A stretch of 64,000 bases of DNA from Dyadobacter beijingensis DSM 21582 (lineage in GTDB: Bacteria > Bacteroidota > Bacteroidia > Cytophagales > Spirosomataceae): positions 806,001 to 870,000 of the forward strand of contig NZ_KB907788.1 in NCBI RefSeq assembly GCF_000382205.1, given 5' to 3'. This document shows, in pieces, positions 28,872 to 37,636 of the stretch. Position 1 is the first letter of the stretch. Each line of letters opens with the position of its first letter. The notes under the pieces are model-generated. The model was not told the DNA's origin. It saw nothing but the letters and a program-made list of their open reading frames with translations, and searched no databases. The translations under genes and the position numbers were made by a program.

Positions 28872-29759
28872 CTACACATTCTGGTCTGAAAAACGCGAAA
28901 ACACGCCTAGCGGAAGTTTTTTGCCAAATGAATCGGGAATGTACAATTCGCCGAACTCATGCTTGACCTCTGTTCCGAAATGCGCCTTGATCAGGTTTTC
29001 GACGATCAGCGCCGAGAAACCGAGGGAGTACAGGTTGATGATAAAAAAGAAGTTTTCCTCCTTTAACAACTGCGCGCATAGCCTCAGAAGTTCATTCAAG
29101 CTCTCTTCCAGCAGCCATTTTTCGCCATCGGGCCCGCGGCCGTAGGCGGGAGGATCCAGGATGAGGCCATTGTATTTGTTACCGCGGCGCACCTCACGCT
29201 GCACGAATTTCAACGCGTCTTCTACCACCCAGCGGATATTGCTGAGCCCGCTCAGCTCCATATTCTCCCGCGACCAGCTGATCACCTGTTTCACCGAATC
29301 GACGTGCGTCACATCCGCGCCGGAAGCCTTCGCCGCCAGCGACGCAATACCCGTGTAAGCAAACAGGTTCAGCACCGAGGGTTTTTCCTCCGGCATTTGT
29401 TTCAATGTCCGTGTGATGAAATCCCAGTTGGTAGCCTGCTCGGGAAAAACGCCCACATGCTTGAAGGAAGACAATGCGAGCTTGGTGCGCAAATGCAGCT
29501 CTTTGGTCCGGTACTGGAACACCCATTTATCGGGCATGTCGCCTTTGGTGATCCATTGCCCTTTTTCCTGCGAGTTTTTGTCTTTTTTGAAAACCGCATT
29601 GGAACGCTTGTCCCATTCGGCCTCGGAAAGTGATTTGTCCCAGATCGCCTGCGGCTCGGGACGCGAAAGAACATACGGTCCGAATCGTTCGAGTTTCTCG
29701 AATCCGCCGCTGTCGATCAGTTGGTAGTCGGTATGTTGGTCGGGTGAAAGTAGTATCAA
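28872..29759 (-). CDS. Class I SAM-dependent methyltransferase, RlmI-like catalytic domain
   Basis: A 295-residue protein with a beta-rich N-terminus (about 1-110) and a Rossmann-fold MTase domain. SAM-binding motif I is VLNLFAYTGIASLAA (about 130), with ADVTHVDSVKQVISW after it. The LDPPAYGRGP segment (about 208) matches the DPP(A/S)(F/Y) motif IV of the RlmI/YccW type rRNA cytosine methyltransferases. The PUA domain of true RlmI is missing, so the RNA target is uncertain. Confidence 0.82.
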   Translation of the reverse strand: MILLSPDQHTDYQLIDSGGFEKLERFGPYVLSRPEPQAIWDKSLSEAEWDKRSNAVFKKDKNSQEKGQWITKGDMPDKWVFQYRTKELHLRTKLALSSFKHVGVFPEQATNWDFITRTLKQMPEEKPSVLNLFAYTGIASLAAKASGADVTHVDSVKQVISWSRENMELSGLSNIRWVVEDALKFVQREVRRGNKYNGLILDPPAYGRGPDGEKWLLEESLNELLRLCAQLLKEENFFFIINLYSLGFSALIVENLIKAHFGTEVKHEFGELYIPDSFGKKLPLGVFSRFSDQNV

Positions 29760-29780
29760 GGTTTTTGTTGGTTTAAATTT

Positions 29781-29903
29781 TGACCGCTGGCCGCCGACCG
29801 CCGACGGCTGACCGGTGATCGCTGACGGCCGATTGGTGTATTGTTACGTTTATTTCTACAATCTTAATGAAATCGGCGGTCGGCCGTCAGCGGTCGGTGG
29901 TCA
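29781..29903. repeat. Inverted GC-rich repeat pair around a stop codon
   Basis: The arm at 29781-29837 contains GACCGCTGGCCGCCGACC, then GCTGACGGCCGATT. The opposite arm at 29872-29903 contains AATCGGCGGTCGGCCGTCAG and CGGTCGGTGG. The second arm runs into the TGA stop codon of the 526-residue gene (29901-29903), so the stop is part of the repeat. It is the same family as 944-1159 and 36018-36043. Confidence 0.7.
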
Positions 29904-31481
29904 GTAAGAAATCTTATTCAAATAAAACACATTCCGTCTCCCCCGCGTGTTGGGGTCGCCGGCTGCGTTCACAATGCGCTGTTCGCCCCAGGCCAGGTAG
30001 AAGTTATCATACCAGTAATCGATGTCGTCGGTGCTGGTTTTGCGGACTTTGTCGCCTTCCACGTAGGTATCGTTCGGGATCACGCGGTCGCTGTCGATCA
30101 CCTGGTCGCCTTTGATGATTTTGCTGCGGATGGCACCGTTGTGGCTGTAAATCAACTTGGAATTGCCGTTGTTGAAAGATTGCACTTTGATCTTTTCCTT
30201 CAACTCCATGCTTTTGACGTTATCGAAACTAATGCTGTTGTCCCAAAGCAGATTGCCGTTCCGGTCGACATCCGCCACGACGGCATGGGTATACGTAAAG
30301 CCGTCAAAAACCTGCTGGTTATAGCCGCGGCCGCCGTACATCGGGTTCCAAAGATAGGGGTTGTATAAGCCCATTCCGAAAGGATAGCCATAGCCGCCGT
30401 AACCGTAGCCGAAACCACCCATCATACTCGGGTTCTGGTAGCGGTATTCGGGATAGAAAACTTCGGCCACGAGCAGGAAGTTGGACGCTTTCGGCACAAT
30501 ATCATGTACCAGCAGCCGGTAGTTCAGTTTCAGGTCGTCGCCGCTTTCCTTTTTCTTGCGAATGCGTTTTTCCATCTTCTCCTGCTGGCGCTCGCTCATG
30601 AAATTGAAGAAGTTTTTGAAATCGGTAAAGCTGTGGTATTTGGTGAAGACCGTTTCATTGCCAACTATCTTGCTGATATACAAGCCCTGTGATGCGGCCA
30701 TGCTGTTACTCTGCATATTGCGGTAACCGTATGTGCCGATTACCATCCGTACCGAGTCGTTCAGCACCTGCAAGCGGCCGCTGAGGAGTGAAAAATCGTC
30801 TTCCGGGTCTACGGTCACCTGGGTATACAGCTCGCCGGTTTCTTCGTAGGAGCGCGCCACGATTTTGGTCTGGCGGCCTTTTTTTACGGCAAAGCACACA
30901 TTCACCAAGTGCTGCGCCGTATCCACTTCCACGGTCTGAATGGCATTGGAACCTTTAATGGCCGACGGTAACACCCTCGTCTGCTGCGTTGTGAGCTGCG
31001 TGTGGATCAATACCGGCTCGTTGCGCACCATTCCGGCCATGAAAACCGAATAGCCCAGCGTTTTGAAATCCGTGATCTCGAAGCGGTCGACGGTATTCAT
31101 CGTAAAGGTTTCCACAAACCCCGGCCCGACATTGACCTTCACAATCTGGTACAATGAGCTGCGGTACTTGCTGAAAAGCAGGAAAACGGCCTGGCCGTCG
31201 TAAGAATAAGTGATGTAATCGAGGTTGGACTCGACCGGGCCGTCGATAGACCATACCCGTTCGAGGTTTGTATCGAACTTCTGGACATTGAATGTGCCCT
31301 TATCGGGCTTGGAGATCAGCAGCACGCCTTGTTTACCGAGCGGAACCGCCTGGTAAGCCGTGTTGCCCGATAATGGCAGTTCGATCCGCTTCACTCCCTG
31401 GGCCGCCAGCTGCGTGCTCAGCATGCCCAGGAAGAGTAACGGCAGGATCAGCCCCGAAAGGGATCGCTTATTTTTTGTCAT
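29901..31481 (-). CDS. Secreted protein with Gly/Tyr/Phe/Met-rich segment, unknown function
   Basis: A 526-residue protein from the ATG at 31481 (MTKNKRS), with a signal peptide ending near QLAA/QG. Residues about 30-310 look like a beta-rich fold (WD/beta-propeller-like, with repeated short strands such as LLISKPDKGTFNVQKFDT). After a Lys/Glu-rich helix (RQQEKMEKRIRKKKESGDD) comes a low-complexity stretch rich in Gly, Tyr, Phe and Met (about 360-400), then a second beta region. I do not recognise the family. It overlaps the EVE gene upstream. Confidence 0.7.
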   Translation of the reverse strand: MTKNKRSLSGLILPLLFLGMLSTQLAAQGVKRIELPLSGNTAYQAVPLGKQGVLLISKPDKGTFNVQKFDTNLERVWSIDGPVESNLDYITYSYDGQAVFLLFSKYRSSLYQIVKVNVGPGFVETFTMNTVDRFEITDFKTLGYSVFMAGMVRNEPVLIHTQLTTQQTRVLPSAIKGSNAIQTVEVDTAQHLVNVCFAVKKGRQTKIVARSYEETGELYTQVTVDPEDDFSLLSGRLQVLNDSVRMVIGTYGYRNMQSNSMAASQGLYISKIVGNETVFTKYHSFTDFKNFFNFMSERQQEKMEKRIRKKKESGDDLKLNYRLLVHDIVPKASNFLLVAEVFYPEYRYQNPSMMGGFGYGYGGYGYPFGMGLYNPYLWNPMYGGRGYNQQVFDGFTYTHAVVADVDRNGNLLWDNSISFDNVKSMELKEKIKVQSFNNGNSKLIYSHNGAIRSKIIKGDQVIDSDRVIPNDTYVEGDKVRKTSTDDIDYWYDNFYLAWGEQRIVNAAGDPNTRGRRNVFYLNKISY

Positions 31482-31881
31482 GTGCCAAAGCAACGATATG
31501 GTCGAATTCTTCGCGTTTCACCGGCACGACCGACAGTCTGGACAGGCGAACCAGGTCCATTTGTTTCAAAAGTTCATCCTTTTTGATCTGTGCGAGCGTA
31601 ACGGTACCGGGAAATTTCTCAACGGGAACCAGGTTTACCACCACCCATCCCGGTTCGTCGGTAGTAGGGTCGGGGTAATGTTCTTTCGAAACTTTGGCCA
31701 GGCCCACTACTTCCTTGCCCTCGTTGCTATGGTAAAACAGCACGGGGTCGCCCACTTTCATCGCCATCAGGTTGTTGCGTGCGGCGTAGTTGCGTACACC
31801 GTCCCACATGCCTTCCTTTTCGGCAACGAGGTGGTCCCAGGAGTATTTAAATGGTTCTGATTTGACAAGCCAATGGTTCAT
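31468..31881 (-). CDS. EVE-domain protein
   Basis: A 137-residue single-domain EVE (PUA-like) protein. Motifs are HWLVKSEPFKYSWD at the start, MWDGVRNYAARNNL and VLFYHSN. EVE domains bind modified bases or RNA ends in related proteins, but the ligand here is not known. Its stop codon lies inside the start region of the 526-residue secreted protein gene, so the two may be coupled. Confidence 0.9.
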   Translation of the reverse strand: MNHWLVKSEPFKYSWDHLVAEKEGMWDGVRNYAARNNLMAMKVGDPVLFYHSNEGKEVVGLAKVSKEHYPDPTTDEPGWVVVNLVPVEKFPGTVTLAQIKKDELLKQMDLVRLSRLSVVPVKREEFDHIVALAHDKK

Positions 31882-31933
31882 TCGGTGAGTATTTGTATGG
31901 TAGGAGTTAAAATGTTAATCTTTCTGGATTAAA

Positions 31934-32758
31934 TCAAGGAAACTTTGGGAATTTGCTGAAATCAGGCTGTCTTTTTTCCAAAAACGAACGCTGGCCTTCC
32001 TTGGCTTCCTCGCTGAGGTAATACAGGAGCGTGGCATTGCCCGCCAGCTCCTGGATACCGGCCTGCCCGTCGAGCTCGGCATTGAACGCGCTTTTGAGCA
32101 TACGGATCGACAGCGGGCTTTTTTCCTGGATTTTCTTCGCCCATTCAAGCGTAACCGGTTCGAGCTGCTCCAATGGGACTACCTTGTTCACCAGGCCCAT
32201 TTGCAATGCTTCACCGGCATCGTACTGGTCGCAGAGGAACCAGATCTCGCGTGCCTTTTTCTGGCCTACCACCCGTGCCAGGTAGGAAGCGCCGAAGCCG
32301 CCGTCGAAGCTGCCGACTTTCGGGCCAGTCTGACCGAAACGCGCATTGTCCGCGGCAATGGTAATGTCGCAGATCACGTGCAGCACATGGCCACCTCCGA
32401 TTGCCCAGCCCGCTACCATCGCGATCACCGCTTTCGGGATCGAACGGATCATTTTTTGCAGATCGAGGACGTTCAGGCGCGGCACGTGGTCGTCGCCGAT
32501 ATAGCCGCCATGCCCGCGCACTGACTGGTCGCCGCCCGAGCAGAATGCTTTTCCGCCTTCGCCGGTGAGGATAATGACGTCAATACGCGTGTCTTCGCGG
32601 CAGATATGCATCGCGTCGATCATCTCGGTGACGGTCTGCGGCGTGAATGCATTATGCTTATGCGGGCGGTTGATGCTGATTTTGGCGATTCCTTCGTGAA
32701 GTGTAAAAAGGATTTCTTCGTATTCTTTAATGGTTTCCCATTGGACTGTACTGGACAT
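31934..32758 (-). CDS. menB: 1,4-dihydroxy-2-naphthoyl-CoA synthase
   Basis: A 274-residue crotonase-fold enzyme that closes the second ring in menaquinone synthesis. The ATG at 32758 ([18 protein letters not shown]) is chosen because the longer reading upstream is not conserved-looking. Family motifs are [34 protein letters not shown] (oxyanion hole) and [14 protein letters not shown], and the C-terminus carries MLKSAFNAE. It is divergent from menE. Confidence 0.94.
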   Translation of the reverse strand: MSSTVQWETIKEYEEILFTLHEGIAKISINRPHKHNAFTPQTVTEMIDAMHICREDTRIDVIILTGEGGKAFCSGGDQSVRGHGGYIGDDHVPRLNVLDLQKMIRSIPKAVIAMVAGWAIGGGHVLHVICDITIAADNARFGQTGPKVGSFDGGFGASYLARVVGQKKAREIWFLCDQYDAGEALQMGLVNKVVPLEQLEPVTLEWAKKIQEKSPLSIRMLKSAFNAELDGQAGIQELAGNATLLYYLSEEAKEGQRSFLEKRQPDFSKFPKFP

Positions 32759-32941
32759 AAAATCAGGTTGGTAAAATTGAAATAAATGCAATGTGAAACG
32801 CCGTGCATGCTCTGAGCACAGCTTTTGCACACTGCCCGAATGTGCGAAATTAGTCATTGTTTGGGTTACGTTCAAAAACAAATGAATAACTTTCCGGCGC
32901 ATTCAAAACCGGCGACAATGCCGGTAATCCACACATTCGCT

Positions 32942-34009
32942 ATGATCTGGACGACTAGCAAATCGCTTTGGCAAACACAGAAACGGCCGCGGAATCCCTA
33001 CTTTGCCCAGGCTTACGATTTTATGGAAAAATGGCTCACGGGACAAGCGGAATTTGTGCTGCATACCTCCGGGTCCACAGGCATGCCCAAGCCCATCACC
33101 GTCACGCGCAGGCAGCTTGCGGCGAGCGCGGCCATGACCGGCAAGGCGCTTTCGCTCGGGCGCGGTACCCGTGCGCTCGTGTGCCTGAACGTCGGCTATA
33201 TTGCGGGCCTGATGATGCTCGTGCGCGGCATGGAGCTGGAATGGGAGCTCACCGTCACCGAACCGACGTCCAACCCCCTGGCCGCATTGGATCATACCGA
33301 TTTCGACTTTGTGGCGATGGTACCCATGCAGCTGGAAGCCATCCTCGAAAATCCCGCCACGAAAGGGCAGGTAACGCAGCTAGGCAAAATACTGCTCGGC
33401 GGCGCGCCGGTGAATGCTTCACTGGCAGACCGCGTGCGGCACCTGGATGTGCCGGTATACCAGAGTTACGGCATGACCGAAACGGTATCGCATGTCGCGT
33501 TGAAGGCATTAAACGGGGACGATACCAGTGATCTGTACCAGGTCTTACCGGGCATTGCACTCGGCACCGACGAGCGGGGTTGTCTGTTTGTTTCCGGCGC
33601 AGTGACGAATGAGCAACGGGTGCAAACGAATGATCTGGTGGAAATATCGGGGCAATCCTTTCAATGGATCGGGCGGGCCGACAACGTCATCAATTCGGGC
33701 GGCGTAAAGATCGTGCTCGACCAGCTCGATCAGCGCCTGGCATTGATTTTAAAGGAAATGCAGGTCCCTAATGCATTTTTCAGCTGGTGGTTACCCGATG
33801 AAAAACTAGGCCAGAAGCTGGTCCTGATCATCGAAAACGAACTTGCTGAACAGACCTTGGCGGACCTCGCGGCTGAAATTAGAAGCCGCGTTTCGACCTA
33901 TGAGAACCCGAAACATATTTACTTTGCAAAAACATTTGCCAAAACGGCGACGGATAAAATCGATAAGCGCGCCACATTTCAACAGCTTTTAGCATCTTCG
34001 AATGGATAA
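32942..34009 (+). CDS. menE: o-Succinylbenzoate--CoA ligase-like AMP-binding enzyme
   Basis: A short AMP-forming synthetase (about 355 residues from the ATG at 32942, MIWTTSK; ATGs at 32882 and 32825 are alternatives). Motifs are HTSGSTGMPKPITVTRR (P-loop), LGKILLGGAPVNA, YQSYGMTETVSHVALK and IGRADNVINSGGVKI, with the terminal lysine in KTATDKIDKR. Being head-to-head with menB supports the MenE call. It activates OSB for the MenB step. Confidence 0.88.
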   Translation: MIWTTSKSLWQTQKRPRNPYFAQAYDFMEKWLTGQAEFVLHTSGSTGMPKPITVTRRQLAASAAMTGKALSLGRGTRALVCLNVGYIAGLMMLVRGMELEWELTVTEPTSNPLAALDHTDFDFVAMVPMQLEAILENPATKGQVTQLGKILLGGAPVNASLADRVRHLDVPVYQSYGMTETVSHVALKALNGDDTSDLYQVLPGIALGTDERGCLFVSGAVTNEQRVQTNDLVEISGQSFQWIGRADNVINSGGVKIVLDQLDQRLALILKEMQVPNAFFSWWLPDEKLGQKLVLIIENELAEQTLADLAAEIRSRVSTYENPKHIYFAKTFAKTATDKIDKRATFQQLLASSNG

Positions 34010-34775
34010 AAATCTTCAAATACCCGGTCAGTACACGATTCGGTACCAGACAGCGACGGTCGTACCGGCGCCGTTTGCCCACTTTTACACATTAAAACTG
34101 GATATCCAGAATGCAGACGACCTGCGTGTGGATTTCGAAATCATCTACAACGATCGTGAAGAACTGACCGACGACGAAATTTTTGACGAAGGTTTTACCA
34201 AAGAAGACGATTATAAATGGAAAGGCAGTTTGCCAGCTGTCTGGATCAGTGAATTCAAGGAGATTTTCGTGTCGTCGAAAACGATCCGCCGCCGGGACGA
34301 GAGTGAATATGAGGATTTTATTGAAATAGAGCTGGAAGAAAATGGCAAATATGTGACCATTTACCCCGTCGATAAGGAGCGCTGGTCATACTTTTTGCAG
34401 GAAATGATGCAGGCGATTTTCGAAACGGGCGGGCGTGAAAAGCCTTTTGAATTGACCTACCTGGACATTTACAGCGACGGCAAAACGACGATTGACCTGA
34501 AAGCGTCGTTCTCGAAAAAGGAATTTACATTAGTTAAAAACTCGGAAGCCCCGCGTCAACTGCAATGGGAGCAGTTGCAGAAAATCATGGACACGGTTTA
34601 CAAAGCTGAATTCGTGCCCGACAATGCCACCGAAACCCGCCCGACGAAGCGCGGCAAATACCTCACTGCCGGCGACGGATTATGGTACAAAATGGGTGAA
34701 GCGGTGCTCGAAACGACGTCCAAAAGCAAGGACCTCGCAAAAATCGAGGCATTGTTCAACGCGCTTTCCAAATAG
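34002..34775 (+). CDS. Uncharacterised 257-residue protein
   Basis: I do not recognise the family. The protein is acidic, has no signal peptide or TM segment, and is predicted alpha/beta, with long charged strands (DLRVDFEIIYNDREELTDDE) and a helix after YPVDKERWSYFLQEM. Its first eight bases overlap the end of menE, so it is likely co-translated with it. It converges with the HTH gene at 34783, seven bases away. Confidence 0.65.
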   Translation: MDKNLQIPGQYTIRYQTATVVPAPFAHFYTLKLDIQNADDLRVDFEIIYNDREELTDDEIFDEGFTKEDDYKWKGSLPAVWISEFKEIFVSSKTIRRRDESEYEDFIEIELEENGKYVTIYPVDKERWSYFLQEMMQAIFETGGREKPFELTYLDIYSDGKTTIDLKASFSKKEFTLVKNSEAPRQLQWEQLQKIMDTVYKAEFVPDNATETRPTKRGKYLTAGDGLWYKMGEAVLETTSKSKDLAKIEALFNALSK

Positions 34776-34782
34776 CCACACG

Positions 34783-35835
34783 TTACTGACGGTACTGGCT
34801 CAGTTCCATTTGCAGTTCATCCACGAGCTGAGTCACCCGTTCTAGTGAAGGCTGCGGCGCAGGCATTTGCAGGCTCACGAAAGCCTTCACTTCCCACACT
34901 TCCAGGACATCCCGCAACGGGATTTCCAGTTCCTCAATTTCCGCATGATCGGATGTGAGCAGCAGTATGCCTGCCGTTTTCACCTGATTGAACACATTCC
35001 GGTAGATCAGGCCGTGGCTTCGCAGCAGAAACACATACTGCATGCCGTCCTTGATATCATACCAGTTACGGATAAACGTGCCCACGAGCACCGATCCGGG
35101 ATAGGTGAAATCCTCGCCGCTTTCAAATGCGCGGTAGTAGCCGGAAGGCAGGTTGGGGAGCTGAAATAACGGCAGGCTGTTGAGATAACCCGGATTTTGA
35201 AAATTGGCGATATAATCGGCCTGGGCATTGCGCGCCACCCATTGAATGGTAGGGAAGTGGTAGGCCGGCTGCTCCGCCGCCGCGTTGAACTGCGGAGCTT
35301 GATACTGGTTATTAAATGTCGGGATATCTGCGGCCGGTTGCGTCGGAGCATGCTGGCCCGCTGCCGGTTGCTGAAAAGCGGGCGGCTGATTTGAGTGATT
35401 AACCGGCTGGTGCACTTCTCCGCTTACCGGTTTGAGATTGACCTGCCGCGATACCTGCCGGATCGGCTGTTCGGGCTGCTGGTATGTTTCGACTATCTTG
35501 GAGAGCGGCTGCGGCTCCGTGTACCCGGGTGTGCGCGTGGGCGTGGGCTGCGGCATCGCACCGGAGTGCGAAACCGTCATCTGGCGCGAAGTCGTCAGCG
35601 GGAGCGACATTTCCGGCGTTTCCCTTAGTTTTCGTAAGTCGTTTTTTAGCAAATTATCCACGCTAACGCCGAATGCGGCGGCCATGTTTTTAAGATTAGT
35701 AAGGTTAGGATTGGCGCGCGCCTCTTCGTAAGCGCCCAGTAACGACCTCTTGATCGCGATCTTACGGGCAAACTGTTCCTGCGTCAGGCCATTGAGCCTT
35801 CTGAGATACTTGATGTTGTTGCTGACGATGCTCAT
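34783..35835 (-). CDS. XRE-family HTH regulator with Pro/Gln linker and S24-like domain
   Basis: A 350-residue protein. An N-terminal Cro/C1-type HTH (about 1-65, NNIKYLRRLNGLTQEQFARKI) is followed by a long Pro/Gln-rich linker (about 85-180) and a C-terminal beta domain (about 205-335) like the LexA/S24 peptidase fold. The usual G-D-S-M signature of S24 peptidases is not seen (the site reads RAFESGEDF). So a sensory, non-proteolytic role is possible. It is a single gene. Confidence 0.82.
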   Translation of the reverse strand: MSIVSNNIKYLRRLNGLTQEQFARKIAIKRSLLGAYEEARANPNLTNLKNMAAAFGVSVDNLLKNDLRKLRETPEMSLPLTTSRQMTVSHSGAMPQPTPTRTPGYTEPQPLSKIVETYQQPEQPIRQVSRQVNLKPVSGEVHQPVNHSNQPPAFQQPAAGQHAPTQPAADIPTFNNQYQAPQFNAAAEQPAYHFPTIQWVARNAQADYIANFQNPGYLNSLPLFQLPNLPSGYYRAFESGEDFTYPGSVLVGTFIRNWYDIKDGMQYVFLLRSHGLIYRNVFNQVKTAGILLLTSDHAEIEELEIPLRDVLEVWEVKAFVSLQMPAPQPSLERVTQLVDELQMELSQYRQ

Positions 35836-35937
35836 AGTACAACCAATCCGTTTGAAACTGCCTGCTAATTAGACAAATCTTTTAGTAAAAAACGAATTCA
35901 GCAACTTTCTTACCTGTTTTTTTAACTTTTTGAACAC

Positions 35938-35986
35938 AAAAAGGCCGGATCATCAGGATTTGTACGCTCCTGACGATCCGGCTTTT
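35938..35986 (-). terminator. Terminator after the topA-sirtuin-folD run
   Basis: The arms AAAAAGGCCGGATCATCAGG and CCTGACGATCCGGCTTTT form a long stem with one mismatch and one bulge. The loop is 11 bases. On the minus strand it ends in T-rich sequence (CCTTTTTGTGTT). It lies 55 bases past the folD stop. Confidence 0.8.
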
Positions 35987-36017
35987 ACGGTAATCAATTA
36001 ATTTCTGGCCAACCGAT

Positions 36018-36043
36018 CGGCCGTCGGCCGTCAGCGGTCCCTA
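36018..36043. repeat. Single GC-rich repeat core at the folD stop codon
   Basis: The plus strand reads GATCGGCCGTCGGCCGTCAG followed by CGGTCC. It lies against the folD stop (36041) and belongs to the same family as 944-1159 and 29781-29903. On the minus strand it reads GACCGCTGACGGCCGACGGC. Confidence 0.7.
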
Positions 36044-36922
36044 TTTGTAAATCTCTTTCTTAGCCGCCTTAAATGTATTGGTCAGCAAACCGCAAATGGT
36101 CATCAAACCGACACCACCGGGAACCGGGGTAATGAAGCTCGCTTTCGGTGCCACGTCGTTGAAATCGACATCGCCTTTGATCGAGAAGCCACTCTTCTTT
36201 GTGGCGTCTGCGACACGGGTAATGCCCACGTCTACCACCACGGCGCCTTCTTTCACGTAATCCGCTTTCACGAATTCCGGACGGCCCAGCGCTACGATCA
36301 GGATATCGGCAGACTGGCAGATTTCTTTCAGGTTTTGCGTCTTGCTATGCGTGATTGTCACGGTAGCATTGCCTGGGTACGTGTTACGCTGCATGAGAAT
36401 GCTCATCGGCAGGCCCACGATCTGGCTGCGGCCGATTACCACGCAATGCTTGCCGCTCGTTTCGATTCCGGCGCGGGTCAGCATTTCCAGGATACCGAAT
36501 GGCGTCGCGGAAATGTAGGCGGGCAATCCTTTGCACATTCTGCCTACGTTGATCGGGTGGAAACCGTCCACGTCTTTGGCGGGGTTCACGGCTTCCATTA
36601 CCGTGTTTTCGGAAATATGCTTCGGCAGGGGGAGCTGTACGATGAAACCGTCCACGTCGGGATCATTATTCAATGATTCTACGGCTTCAAGGAGTTTTTC
36701 TTCGGTAATATCCGCTTCGAAACGCAGCAGGGTAGAAGTGAAGCCGATCTCTTCGCAGCTCCGGATTTTGGACGCTACGTAAGTCTCGCTGGCACCATCC
36801 TGGCCCACGAGTATAGCTGCCAGATGCGGCTTTTTGCCACCCGTGGCCACCCATTGTTCGACCTCGGTTTTGATCTCAGATTTTATTTGGGAGGAAATAG
36901 CCTTCCCGTCGAGTAGTTGCAT
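36041..36922 (-). CDS. folD: Methylenetetrahydrofolate dehydrogenase/cyclohydrolase
   Basis: A 293-residue bifunctional enzyme of one-carbon metabolism. It begins [17 protein letters not shown]. The catalytic lysine region is [18 protein letters not shown]. The NADP site is [17 protein letters not shown], and the C-terminal [16 protein letters not shown] is diagnostic. Its ATG shares one base with the stop of the sirtuin gene (TAATG), so it is probably the last gene of a topA-sirtuin-folD run. Confidence 0.96.
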   Translation of the reverse strand: MQLLDGKAISSQIKSEIKTEVEQWVATGGKKPHLAAILVGQDGASETYVASKIRSCEEIGFTSTLLRFEADITEEKLLEAVESLNNDPDVDGFIVQLPLPKHISENTVMEAVNPAKDVDGFHPINVGRMCKGLPAYISATPFGILEMLTRAGIETSGKHCVVIGRSQIVGLPMSILMQRNTYPGNATVTITHSKTQNLKEICQSADILIVALGRPEFVKADYVKEGAVVVDVGITRVADATKKSGFSIKGDVDFNDVAPKASFITPVPGGVGLMTICGLLTNTFKAAKKEIYK

Positions 36923-37614
36923 TATGATTCAGGTAGTAAATATTTCTTGATCAGCGTTTGCATTCCGGTAGTGGCTTTTTCCTGAATGAAAACCATGTTG
37001 GATTTTAATGTAATGTCCGGTTTGGCCGGGTCGACGATGTAAATGCGCTTGCCGACGGGGACGTAATGCACAAGTCCCGCCGCGGGGTAAACCGCCAGCG
37101 AAGTACCGATCACGAGGAACAAATCCGCCTGCTCGGTCACATCCACGGCCACTTCCATCATGGGTACTTCCTCGCCAAACCACACGATATGCGGTCGCAA
37201 CTGGCTGCCCAGCTCGCACAGGTCGCCCGTCTTAAGCTCCCAGCCTGCCATATCGTAAACCAGTTTCGGATCTTTCGTGCTCCGCGATTTGAACAACTCT
37301 CCATGCAAATGGATCACTTTCGTAGAGCCCGCGATTTCGTGCAGGTTGTCGACATTCTGCGTCACGATCGTTACATCGAAATGTTTTTCCAGTTCGGCCA
37401 GGGCGTAATGTGCCGCATTGGGCTTTACGTCGGCCGCCTGTTTCCGGCGCTGGTTATAAAAGTCGAGTACCAGCTCCTGGTTGCGAATCCACGCCTCGGG
37501 CGTTGCCACGTCCTCGATGCGGAAATTATCCCAAAGCCCATTATTGTCACGAAAAGTACTGATCCCGCTTTCTGCGCTGATCCCTGCTCCGGAAAGTACA
37601 ACTAGTTTCTTCAT
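36922..37614 (-). CDS. Sir2-family NAD-dependent deacylase, zinc-site-less type
   Basis: A 230-residue sirtuin from the ATG at 37614. NAD-binding motifs are [17 protein letters not shown] (7-23), [12 protein letters not shown] (85-96) and the catalytic HLHG (His104). FYNQRR (Tyr53, Arg56) matches the Y-x-x-R signature of class III desuccinylases and demalonylases. The four zinc-binding cysteines of CobB are absent: only one Cys (Cys133) lies in the zinc-module region. It is followed without gap by folD (one-base overlap). Confidence 0.88.
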   Translation of the reverse strand: MKKLVVLSGAGISAESGISTFRDNNGLWDNFRIEDVATPEAWIRNQELVLDFYNQRRKQAADVKPNAAHYALAELEKHFDVTIVTQNVDNLHEIAGSTKVIHLHGELFKSRSTKDPKLVYDMAGWELKTGDLCELGSQLRPHIVWFGEEVPMMEVAVDVTEQADLFLVIGTSLAVYPAAGLVHYVPVGKRIYIVDPAKPDITLKSNMVFIQEKATTGMQTLIKKYLLPES

Positions 37615-37636
37615 GGGCTTTTTCTGTTTTGTGTGT

